Below are positions 35,601 through 45,687 of a stretch of 64,000 nucleotides of DNA, piece after piece. A model generated the notes under the pieces. It was not told the DNA's origin. It worked only from the letters and a program-made list of their open reading frames with translations, and did no database searches. The translations under genes and the position numbers were made by a program. Within the stretch, counting starts at the first letter, position 1; each line of letters begins with the position of its first letter. The stretch comes from Acarospora socialis (Eukaryota; Ascomycota; Lecanoromycetes; Acarosporales; Acarosporaceae), in the NCBI GenBank assembly GCA_025617375.2, contig JAMYGW020000011.1, forward strand, positions 124,001-188,000, given 5' to 3'.

Positions 35601-37584
35601 AAGTCTATCAATGTATTGATATGATATTCATTGATTGTGATCTTAATTCATATTTAATAATTATTGTCTTATCTTTGAGATATCACTAGCTTCTTATTCT
35701 CTAGTCTTGTTGAGAAAGCTCTTTATTTTTTGACTCACTTAATTGTTCAGCTCATCTTCAAAGTTCTTAAAATCACTTTGATTTTCTTTTGATCATTAGA
35801 TTTACATACTTTAAACTGTATCACTCAATGTGTCTTTCTGAGTGTAATCAGAGTTCATACTGATCATACTTTATCTGCAACTGACTTTCAAAGACTTTTA
35901 CTCTTTATAGAAATTTAAGTGATATATACTCTTCACTGAAGATTCATCTGTCTTTATTTTGCATGATGTTTTCTCTGAATAAGCATATCTCAATCTTGTG
36001 ACTCTTTGTTTTTCAAACAAGAGATTTTGACAATACTGTGTCATCACTGTTGAAATATTTGTCTTTAACAGCTGTCATCAGCTCTTTTAGCTGATCATAT
36101 GTCTTTTGTTCTTTTACACTCTTGTGTTGTGCTTCTTATTTTCAAGCTTGTATCTCTTGCTTAAGCTCTTGCTTAAGCTCTTGCTTCTTAAATTGAAGCT
36201 TTTCTTCTTTTAACACTCAGTGTTGATTCTCAGAGTGCTGATATACTGTCTTTAACTTTATATTGACTTTTTATTTGTTGATTTCTTTCTGATTCACATT
36301 TGAATTCAGTGCTTGTCAAATACTATCACTGTAGTTTTTTTTTATCTGAGTTTCTTAAGTATCAATTTCTTCAATCTTAATATCAAGAACATCTTTCTTG
36401 ATATGTTCTTTTGCAAAAGTAGCTAATTCTTTTTCATAGTTTGATCAATCTGTTGTGTTGTGTCTATCTTTAGTGTCTTTATTGTATGACTTCTGAGAAT
36501 ATCATTCAGCTTTATCTTTTGTGCTTATGTGTACTCTGCACATGTCATTGTAATAGACTGTTTAGTTGAGAGTGTTATGTACTATGTGTGTATTCTTCTT
36601 GACTGTCACTGCAATATTTTTTCTTTTCATTCAAGATCTGTTACATTCTCAGACAAGATGTTCAGATTTCTCACAGTTGTAATACATTCTTATTTCATTT
36701 CACAATATCATTTAAAACTTAGTGAATCACTCTGACTGACATTCATGCTTTGCTTGTTTAGTCTTTTATGACTTTTGATGATGCTTCTTGATTATATTGA
36801 GATTCATAGAGTTCATTTCTTTATGTTTTATTGATAAAATATATTGCTTAATTCACAGTCAAAAGCTTTCTTCTTGATCTTCTATCATAAATGACATTCA
36901 ATATTTTTTTTGTTTCATCTGTTGTTCTCATTGACAATTATTAATATTGATACTCAGATTAATCAGTTTATGAACTTTCTCAACTCACAATAGTACTGAT
37001 AGATGAGTGCTTCATCATTTTATTTAATAAGTATTGCTAACTACTGAAACTCTGTGATGTATATTGTTGCTGATTTACTCTGTTGCAAGATGTAAACTTG
37101 TTTCTTTGCTGCTCTTTCTTTGTCAATTATCTTGAAGACTTTTCTTAGTTCTTTCTTAAACTGTGCATAGTTATTGAACATAGACTTCATGTCTGTGTTG
37201 CATTCTTCATACTCTTTTCTCAGAAACTTGTGCAGCTTGAGATTAACTCAATTGAAGACTGCATTCACAAGATAGATTGTTGTAAACAATGTTTTTTCTT
37301 AATTGATTTGAAACTTCAGCTGATTGAATTCAATATATAGATTGAGCTTTGTCACAAAAACTCACAGTTTTTCTCATTCTTCATCAAAGATATTCAATAT
37401 CTGTATCTTAGATGCACTCAGAGATAGTTGTATTACTTAAACTGACATTATCACTGATTGTGTCATCATTCTATCTGAAGTAGATGATAGAGATGAGTTT
37501 GCTTGAGCTTGTCTCAAGAATAAGATTGAGATGTTCTTCTGTGTATCAGATATTGTACTCATTATATTGTAAGAATATTCAAAG

Positions 37585-37945
37585 TATAATATTCTAATTT
37601 GAGCTTTCTCAAGTATGTAGAACTAAGAGTTTGTGCTTATTGATATAACAGCTGCTCTGAAATGGTTTTGATCTTTAACTCTTAGATGATTATTTAAGTT
37701 GAACATAATTGATTTCATAGAAAAATCAATTCTACTATATAGAGTGAGCTTGATGTCTCTGCATTGAGCACTCTTGATGTTTTAATGTCTCAATATTGAG
37801 AAATTGAGTTCTCAGCTCATCTGCTTGCTGTTGAGCTGTTGTGCTGTTATATAACTGTCACTTCACAGTTCTCTCTGTACACACTTTGAACAAATTTCTG
37901 ATTATAAACTCATGAGTTTCTTTCTTTTCAGATATGATTGTAACA
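37585..37945 (-). repeat. LTR of chromovirus C (5' LTR by orientation)
   Basis: 361 bp, matching 31752-32112. Its first bases read TATAATA instead of TGTAACA on the plus strand, consistent with the transitions seen across the block. Confidence 0.88.
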
Positions 37946-37950
37946 AGCTG

Positions 37951-40900
37951 TTGTGTCAGCATGAATTTTTTGACTTTTAACAGTATAAGTTGTTTGAAGT
38001 ACACAATAATTTATAATTTATTGAACATCTTCTTTATGTCTGAAGAGAAAGTTTCAAGTTGTATAACTGAAAGAAAGAGCATTCAAATCAATGATAACAG
38101 AGAAATGAGAATTAATAATGTCACAATCATAAGAACAATATTTATATTAAGCAAAAAGATATTCAGTAAAATGCACAACATCTTTAAGAATGCAATGTGA
38201 ATTTTATGATGATGAAGAAATCATTTTGTACAATCTGAATTATCTAAAAAGAAAAAAGATTTGCAAACAAAAAAATCACAATTTCTGAAGATAAACATTC
38301 AATATATCTTTCAGATTAACATCAGTGAGCATTTTATTCTTAATAAAACTTGCTTCATCATCATTTCATACAAAATTCTCACTTAACTCATGATGTTCAT
38401 TACATTCAATCAGTTCTCTGTTTTGATATTCATAATCTTTATGAGATTTAGCAGATTCTATCAGAATTAAATGTATCTTGAAGACAATATGTGATTGTAC
38501 AATAGTATATAATTGTTTGTACATCTCAACATAACATTGTAAATCATCAGCAAGAACATCTTTCACTTTTACATCTTTTAAAACTATGTTCAATGCTTAC
38601 AATTATAATATAAATCACTTAAAAGTTGCAGCAGAAAGATATTCATCAACATCTTTTTAGTCAGTATCTATTGTACAATTAATTGTAATGAAAACTTACT
38701 TCAGTCATTATATAATACTTATATGATCATCATCACTTCTTCATTCATTCTCAATACATAATTCTCAGCATTGATAATTTCTGAACAATGATATAACATT
38801 TATGAATTACTCACTACTGAATTTGATTGATTGTGTTATCTTTGTATGAGATGAACATTTTATAATTTTACATAATCATGAACTTCTTACTGAATAATGA
38901 ACATATACAGTGTCACTAGTGTGATGCAGTCTGCAAAACTGATATTATTTCAAAGATCTTACTACATAAGATCTCTGAAAAATGTCTGTACAAGTTACTT
39001 AATAAATTGTACAAAGCAATATCAACATAAAAATAACTTATCTGTCATCAAAACAGTTGATTTTTGATCAACTGACTTCATCAAGCTTCAATTTGTTGAT
39101 TTGCAGTGCTGATGTCAAAGAAATAAATCTTTGACAGTTGTGTATGTTTATTTGTAGTCATATAGCTCAATGCATGATGAACTTTCACACATAATAATGT
39201 TTTCTTGTCTCAATCAGAGCACAAAAATTTGAGAATGTACTTTCAGATTGCAAACAACATTCAAATACTGACAGAGCACACTGACTGTTGTATAATTTAA
39301 TACATTAATATAAATTTATAATAAATATCTGAAATAGACATCAATTTCAACATAGATCTTGATGTCTCAACAAGACAGTTTGTCATGATCATCAATAGAT
39401 CAAAGATAATTGAGTCTTGACACAATATATTCTTCACATTGACATTAAAGATCTTTTATACAACAAATGTAATCTTGAGAATTCAAATATTTAATCATAT
39501 TAAACAAACAATCTTTAATACAGCATGTCAGAAAGTGATCAGAAATAAAATCAGAATGATATATCAACAGATGTAGAATTCTTTTGTATAAAAGTGAGTA
39601 TAAAGCAATTCTCATTTATATTCATCAATAACATCAATATTCAACTCTTTCAACACAAGCTGTGTCATCTCTTCTTTTGTTTCTTCAATGTTAAATAGAG
39701 AATGTTGATGAATCATTCTCATCTTTTTTCATAATTGTACAATTTTTATACAATTCAATTTCATGTTCTTTCTTCTGCAATACATGTAGTATTTGAACAT
39801 TATTGAGACATACTTCATAAAACAAAGCAACAATCTTAATTCATAGTTCAGAAGTATCAATGATTTTGATTCTTTTTGAGATTTATCATTCTCACAATTT
39901 TCACTCAATCATATAATAACTGCAAGTAATGTTTAACTCATCTTGAAGTTTTCTGCTAATATCTTGACTGAAGTGATTTTCTTAAAACAGTTATATGACA
40001 TAGTCTTTGCAGAAGTTAAGATTCACAGCTTGTGTTGATATTGTGAACAATGAATTCTATTTGTACAATTTAGAAATTAAAATTTGTGTAATTGTGACTG
40101 TGTATATTATTATATAAGCAAGAAAATTGAAACTTGTGTGATTGAAACTGTGTATATCTTCATATAAGCAAGAAAATTGATTTTCTTTCTATAATATCAA
40201 TGAACTATAGTATCATACAAACTGAATACAATTATATTGATTATAAATTTAATCTACTAACTTACTTAACTTCATCATTGATATGACTATTAGTTCTGAG
40301 CACTGCAAAGAAGTGCAAGTTTTGCTCAGATATCATAATAACTTATATGATTAAATAAGAAGTAAAGAACAAAAATCAACAAGAAGATTAAAAAAAATTC
40401 ATATATATTTATTACAACACAATAACATTCTTCAATGATGATTCATCTTCATACTCAACAGACTCAGAATTTAAACTTAAGTGATACTCTTTAATTATTA
40501 CAATATCATCATCATTTTCATCAACAGCATTCTCATTGTCATTTTGTACAAAACAGCAGACTGTATGATCACATCATTTGCAGTTTTCATATATCTCATC
40601 AAAATATTCTGCAATGCAACAACATTCTGAAAAGAGTCTTAAAATTGACATATACTGCATGCATATTTGTTCAATTCTTTCATAAAACTGAATAAAAATG
40701 TCATTGATGTATAAAAAATAGTGTGTTGAAATCTACTGTAAAATAATTACATTTTATACAAACTTCACAGATTGTTCAGAAAGAATCAGAAGTCTCTTAC
40801 TTTGTGAACTGTGAATAAAGAGAGTGAGTTGTTGCTGTTTTATTAAGAAAATAAAATTCTGCTAAGTGACAGTGACAGTAATGACTGCATTGTATATGAC

Positions 40901-41140
40901 AAAAGTTTTACATCATATAATTTGTTAACATTAATGTATCAAAACTATTTCTGTGTACTTACATGATGATTGTGATTGAAGTTGTGATAGTAATGAATCT
41001 GAAAGTAAGAGTAAAAATAAAGTTAAATAAAAAGCAGAGTGTCAGTTGTACAAAGAATTTCATTATTATTCATTTAATAAAACTGTACAGCTTGTAGAAT
41101 TTATGAATTAAATCAATGATCTACTATAATTTAAAGAATT
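37951..41140. other. Element D interior, right part
   Basis: About 3.2 kb of AT-rich, CpG-free sequence without LTR-element similarity. It presumably holds the remains of D's own coding region. The longest frames are below 90 codons (for example 37934-38200 plus and 38593-38366 minus) and I recognise none as a transposase. A 2 x 50-bp tandem repeat lies at 40080-40179. Confidence 0.55.
40080..40179. repeat. Two tandem copies of a 50-bp unit
   Basis: Unit 1 (40080-40129) and unit 2 (40130-40179) both end TATAAGCAAGAAAATTG and share CTGTGTATAT. They differ at about seven positions, nearly all transitions. Confidence 0.8.
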
Positions 41141-41615
41141 ACATTTTTTCTTGTTCTCTTTCTCACTAAAAAGATGTCAGTAATATTTAATATAATATAT
41201 TGCTGTAGATTGTATAAATCAGAATTATATAATAACAGCTTCAATATAGAAAGTCTGTTGCAGTATTAAGATCATTATTTGATTTTTCTTTGATTACAGC
41301 TTTATTTTCTTTTTATTTTTTCACTTCTTCAGAATCTGTATCTGAATAATGTCAAATTAAAATTTACTGTTATATATCTTTGTACAATCAGTTTCTTAAA
41401 TCAGTCTCTATATTGAGAAGTATTTACTTCATTGTTCTGTGTCTACATTATATCATTGATCACTGAGATAGAAGTGAACATTCTTGTAGATGATTGATTC
41501 ATTTATACAATGATGATGATGTTGATTATTTACTTACAGATCATCATTTCTCTATGTGTTTGTGAAAATTTGAAAAAAATTTGATGTGTTGGTAACCTTG
41601 TTATTGTTCACTGTA
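41141..41615 (-). repeat. Right terminal inverted repeat of element D
   Basis: The reverse complement matches 17667-18184, apart from the extra left-arm segment. It ends ...CCTTGTTATTGTTCACTGTA and is followed by GTAATG at 41616-41621. Confidence 0.85.
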
Positions 41616-41621
41616 GTAATG
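41616..41621. repeat. Right target-site duplication of element D (GTAATG)
   Basis: Identical to 17661-17666. Confidence 0.65.
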
Positions 41622-42258
41622 CTTATGATTTTAAGTAGATTAAGGATCTATCTTATGTCATGACTGTAACCCTAGAATCTTTCATCATTTTTTGTTCCTT
41701 CTTCATACAAGCAAACATCAGGAAAAAGACAGTACAAAAAGGAACATCTAAGACTTCTTTCTTCCAACACTTTGTAGAACTGTATTATTGTAGTTGGGGT
41801 ACGGAGCTACCTGAGCTGTCATCAACCGCCTCAGCCCAGCCTTAGGACATCTTACCTGTTTCCTGCCTAGCAGTTAACTACAGTTAAGCGAATGCGATCA
41901 GACGGCATAAGCTTACTTGCTAGGGAGGAAGATCTATTGAGATAGCGGGATGGGTGATTGATAGAGTGCGTTGTACATCGATGTCAAACCATGTGCGTGT
42001 ACAGTCTGACAGCACCGGCGTTTTCGATGGTGTGCAGCAGAGGAGGTGGGAGAGGGAAGGGTACCTAGAGTCCGAGAACTTTTTTCCCGCTTTGCTACAC
42101 CATAACGCCGGCCGTCTTGCCAAGATAACGAGACTGGTATGACCGCCCGTAGATCTTCCCCACATAAGTAGTGGGGATCTGCATACTCCCCTACAGGTGC
42201 ATTTTCCTTGTCCTGAGCCCAGGATCTCAACGTCCCTTGTCAACCTTCTCCATCCAAC
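41622..42258. promoter_or_regulatory. Choline oxidase upstream region (right part of split divergent promoter)
   Basis: This 637-bp region lies between element D and the choline oxidase ATG. The first ~175 bp are AT-rich and lack CpG; normal composition returns at about 41797 (GGGGTACGGAGCTACC). The AT-rich part may be an older repeat remnant or limited spread of mutation from D. I see no clear TATA box or operator. Confidence 0.5.
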
Positions 42259-44094
42259 ATGACGACCACTCAACTTCCAACCTCTGAAGTCGACGAGTTC
42301 GATTACCTCATTGTGGGTGGAGGAACAGCAGGATGTGTCATAGCCAGCAGGTTGTCCGAATACCTACCGCAGAAGAGGGTTCTCCTCATCGAAGCTGGTC
42401 CTAGCGATTACATGAATGATAAAGTCTTGAATCTGAAAGATTGGCTGAATCTCCTTGGTTCGGAGCTTGATTATGATTACGGCACGACCGATCAGCCCAA
42501 TGGTTGGTAGTCCACATTTCCCTCGGATTCCCAGCGCATGCCCAACGCGACACTGCCCACACGCAGCACCCTCGGCGTAGATGAACCCAGAGTGCCCTGC
42601 CCTCCCTGTATTGCATATTGCACAGAAAGGAGTGTTGAGATCTACCACCGTGCAAGAAGGACCGCTGAGTCCGATGACGGTGAGCTTCGTTAACGAGTAA
42701 TACAAATAGGAAACTCCCACATCCGGCACTCTCGTGCTAAGGTCCTCGGCGGTTGCTCATCACACAACACGTTGATATCCTTCCGGCCGTTCGAGTACGA
42801 CTGCAAGGTTTGGGAGAGTCTTGGTTGCCGCGGCTGGAGCTTCCAGACTTTTATGCGCGTGCTCGATAACCTACGCAACACTGTCCAACCCGTACATGAG
42901 AGACACCGGAACCAACTCTGCAAGGACTGGATCACGTCTTGCTCCACAGGTCTGGAGATCCCCGTTATCCACGACTTCAACGACGAGATCCGAAGGACGG
43001 GAGGTCTGAGGCCGAGCGTCGGCTTCTTCTCCGTGTCATACAACCCTGACGATGGGAGACGAAGTAGCGCAAGTGTCGCCTATATTCATCCCATCCTGAG
43101 AGGCGAAGAGAGCAGACCAAACCTCACCGTCCTCACAGATGCTTGGGTCAGCCAGATAAACGTCGAGGACGACAAAGTGGCAGGGGTGAGCTTGACGCTG
43201 CAGAGCGGTGACAAACTGACACTCAAGGCCAAGAACGAGACGATCCTCTGCGCTGGCGCAGTAGACACGCCACGATTGATGCTACTCTCGGGCCTTGGGC
43301 CAAAGCAGCAGCTGGAGGACCTTGGTATTCCCGTGATGAAGAACATCCCCGGGGTGGGGGAGAATCTCCTCGACCACCCGGAAAGCATCATCATCTGGGA
43401 GCTGAATAAGCCTGTTCCCCCGAATCAGACTACCATGGACTCCGACGCTGGAATCTTCCTACGCCGCGAGATTCCCGGTGCACATGGCGTGGATGGTGAT
43501 GTTGCGGATATTATGATGCACTGCTATCAGATCCCTTTCTGCCTGAACACCGCCAGACTGGGATACGACACGCCGATCGATGCGTTTTGCATGACCCCTA
43601 ACATACCTCGGCCGAGATCGAAAGGTAGGATCTACCTCACTTCCTCAAATCCGCAGGACAAACCGGCCCTCGACTTTCGCTATTTTACAGATCCAGAGGG
43701 TTACGATGCTGCGACCATTGTGGCTGGTTTGAAGGCCGCACGTCGGGTCGCGATGGAGGAGCCTTTCAAGGCCTGGATCAAGCGGGAAGTTGCACCGGGG
43801 CCGAATGTCAACACTGACGAGGAACTATCAGAGTATGGCCGCCGGGTAGCTCATACTGTATATCATCCAGCAGGCACAACCAAGATGGGGAATCCTGGCA
43901 ATGATCCTCTAGCAGTAGTCGACAGCAGTCTAAGGGTTGTTGGCTTGAAAGGCGTAAGAATAGCGGATGCAGGCATTTTTCCGGCCATGCCGAGTATCAA
44001 CCCTATGTTGACCGTCTTAGCGATTGGTGAGAGGGCAGCAGAGATGATCGCCGAGGATGCAGGGTGGAGAGGAAATGAGAAAGCAAAGTTATAA
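42259..44094 (+). CDS. Choline oxidase-like GMC oxidoreductase
   Basis: Two exons (42259-42502, 42710-44094) join to 543 codons, close to the ~546 residues of known choline oxidases. The 207-bp intron is long for this window. Its removal gives TTDQPNGNSHIRHSRAKVLG, then GGCSSHNTLISFRPFEYD, the conserved flavin-attachment region of the family. The N-terminus holds the FAD Rossmann motif YLIVGGGTAGCVIASRLSE. The C-terminal part has VAHTVYHPAGTTKMG (catalytic His) and PSINPMLTVLAIGERAAEMI (Asn-Pro catalytic pair). Choline oxidase makes glycine betaine from choline in two steps with O2 and H2O2 release; the aldehyde intermediate is also the substrate of the dehydrogenase at 15979-17536. The ATG at 42259 is directly followed by the FAD motif. 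No damage is seen. Confidence 0.92.
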
Positions 44095-44223
44095 GCAATC
44101 GCAATCCTTGTACATCCTACTATCATCAATATCGAATTCTCTTATAATCCCATGATAGACGTGCCGCAGGTCGAGATAATGCTGTGCTTACCGCAGAGTG
44201 AAACTTTGTGAAACCCTACTTTT

Positions 44224-45285
44224 TCACTTGCCATCAAGTCTTTCAGAAGCCGATATACAAGCACCTTCTTGGCTCAAGTTCCAGAGACTCTGCGCATCTA
44301 TACAAGTAGTGACATGCTCAAAGAACTCCCTCTGGCAAAAGGTACGGTCTCGTCCTGTGTATTTCCTCATATATCTTTTAGCACGTGGCGGCAGGTCGTT
44401 CATAAATTCCTGGCAGCCTTTACACGAAAGTCCCATATCTATCCTACCCGACAGGCGATCTAGTTGCGGCATCGGGGTAGTGACCATACAACGCCAATCA
44501 AGGCTAGGCTTGAGGAGGGTCAGCATATGGAACCGCTCCTCTACCCCGCTAGCCACTGATGGGATTAGTGACCATGACGGGGTTGCCAAAGCTCGCTGAC
44601 GCCTGGCCAGGATAGCCGACATCAGCTTCCGTACTCGTAAGACTGCTGACCAGGATACGACATAGTGACGTGCCGCGTAGGCTTTCTGATCTGTTGTGTA
44701 AACCCCCGGCAATGTATGTAGGACCGGGATCTCCACTCCCAGGATCGGGCTGTCGAAATGGAACACATCTTGCTCGTTGAGTTCTCCGACAACGTTCAAC
44801 CCTTTTTCCAACATGGCGCAGTCGATACAGCAACGTGAGCACGTAGGTATGAAAAGCATGAAAGCGCCCGAGTCTCGACACATATCACACTTCTGAGAAA
44901 CTAGAGCGTTGAAGACTTGAAGTATATTGAAATGTCGGGCAACGCCTAGGCCGCAGATGGCTCGTAGCACGTTGATGGCATGAGTAGCCGTTAGAGCGTA
45001 CTCGGGTATAGAGTCAACAGAGCCCCATGCGCGAGAGTTGACTTTCCTGTACTGAAGGAGGGACCTGAGATCGAGATGGCGTAATATCTCAAGCATGAGT
45101 TCCAAGGGGAGCCGACTAAGCGTACCAAGATCAGAGGTATGGCTCCGGATGTCAGCGAGTGGTGGGGTTTCTTCATAATGCAGTACTGCAAGCTCATGCT
45201 CATTGCGAGGGTAAGAAAGAACACGCATGAGATCTTCCGGTGAACCGATCACAGGAGTCATTGGATCCATTTTCCTTATCCGCAA
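44224..45285 (-). CDS. F-box protein with CxxC cluster
   Basis: A single-exon frame of 353 residues, convergent with choline oxidase (129 bp between stops). Residues about 55-95 form an F-box: LSRLPLELMLEILRHLDLRS, then LLQYRKVNSRAW. F-box proteins dock substrates to SCF ubiquitin ligases through Skp1. Downstream is a four-cysteine cluster (CDMCRDSGAFMLFIPTCSRC, then CIDC), common in fungal F-box proteins and possibly zinc-binding. A second pair (SCKGC) occurs near residue 285. The remainder is not recognisable and the substrate is unknown. The ATG six codons later (MDPMTP) is an equally good start. Confidence 0.8.
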   Translation of the reverse strand: MRIRKMDPMTPVIGSPEDLMRVLSYPRNEHELAVLHYEETPPLADIRSHTSDLGTLSRLPLELMLEILRHLDLRSLLQYRKVNSRAWGSVDSIPEYALTATHAINVLRAICGLGVARHFNILQVFNALVSQKCDMCRDSGAFMLFIPTCSRCCIDCAMLEKGLNVVGELNEQDVFHFDSPILGVEIPVLHTLPGVYTTDQKAYAARHYVVSWSAVLRVRKLMSAILARRQRALATPSWSLIPSVASGVEERFHMLTLLKPSLDWRCMVTTPMPQLDRLSGRIDMGLSCKGCQEFMNDLPPRAKRYMRKYTGRDRTFCQREFFEHVTTCIDAQSLWNLSQEGACISASERLDGK

Positions 45286-45687
45286 GAAATAGACATTTCA
45301 GAAGGGGTAACAAAGCATGAGACGACTTATGAGAGCGCTGATCGTAATAAGTTATACGTGCGTGTGTGCATCTTAGATGTCACCGGGCTTGTACTCGTAC
45401 ACAGCTGTATGGTTGCTCCGTGATGGTTGGATATTCGCAGAGGGTACCTCCATACAACATGTGGGAGTGTTTCTCGCTTGAAAACTCGAGGCTCGTGTTC
45501 CGCATCGCAGTCTGACGATACACTGAATTACACTGTCTGTTGAGCCACAAAATTTCTAAGCTGCCAATGGCCTCTGAGGCCAGAGGTACGAGAGTTGTGG
45601 ATCATAAGTGACATAAAACCGGTCGATCCGGGTGACTACCCAAGTCACTTCCGGAAGTTTGGCATCACGAACAAGTTCTACGCCAAC
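45286..45687. other. Divergent promoter region, F-box gene / GH3-GNAT gene
   Basis: 402 bp between the two starts. It contains TTGTACTCGTACACAGC near 45389 and an in-frame open stretch just before 45688 that could be 5' coding sequence of the GH3 gene. No other feature is seen. Confidence 0.4.

Larger units (their letters stand above)
31752..37945 (-). mobile_element. Chromovirus C (Ty3/Gypsy), broken fossil
   Basis: The 361-bp LTRs (31752-32112, 37585-37945) are of the same family as those of element A. The duplications AACTG (31747-31751) and AGCTG (37946-37950) differ by one transition. It reads on the minus strand: gag (about 37.5-36 kb), protease (about 35.6-35.3 kb), reverse transcriptase (about 35.2-34.5 kb), RNase H, integrase (about 33.7-33.0 kb) and chromodomain (about 32.8-32.6 kb). 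At 6.19 kb it is the full length of the family. It is as heavily transition-mutated as A, with many breaks. A and C lie in the same host element D and probably inserted independently, since their duplications differ. Confidence 0.9.
17667..41615. mobile_element. Element D: TIR-bearing DNA transposon, 24 kb with nested insertions (about 5.5 kb on its own)
   Basis: Both ends carry the same sequence inverted: TACGGTGGACAATAATGAGG on the left and, read inwards from the right, TACAGTGAACAATAACAAGG. GGTTACCAACACATC and a long A/T stretch follow. The arms align for about 475 bp, with most differences C/T or G/A. A perfect GTAATG flanks both ends; if TA is counted outside the element, TA is the alternative duplication. 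Subtracting chromoviruses A and C with their duplications leaves about 5.49 kb (17667-18523, 30783-31751, 37951-41615). I recognise no transposase. TA ends would fit Tc1/mariner-like elements; a 6-bp duplication with long TIRs would fit other superfamilies. The interior is saturated with transitions, and no frame in it exceeds about 90 codons. Confidence 0.8.

Noticed and set aside
17667-41615. Centromere or AT isochore of unknown origin
   Set aside because: The block is fully accounted for by one TIR element and three LTR elements with matching ends, and normal genes adjoin both sides.
17667-41615. Single 24-kb Polinton-like element
   Set aside because: The length comes from nested chromoviruses; the outer element alone is about 5.5 kb and shows no capsid, polymerase or integrase of that class.
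42503-42709. Disruption of choline oxidase by the stop after PNGW
   Set aside because: A GT...AG intron here restores the conserved PNGNSHIRHSRAKVLGG segment and the correct overall length.
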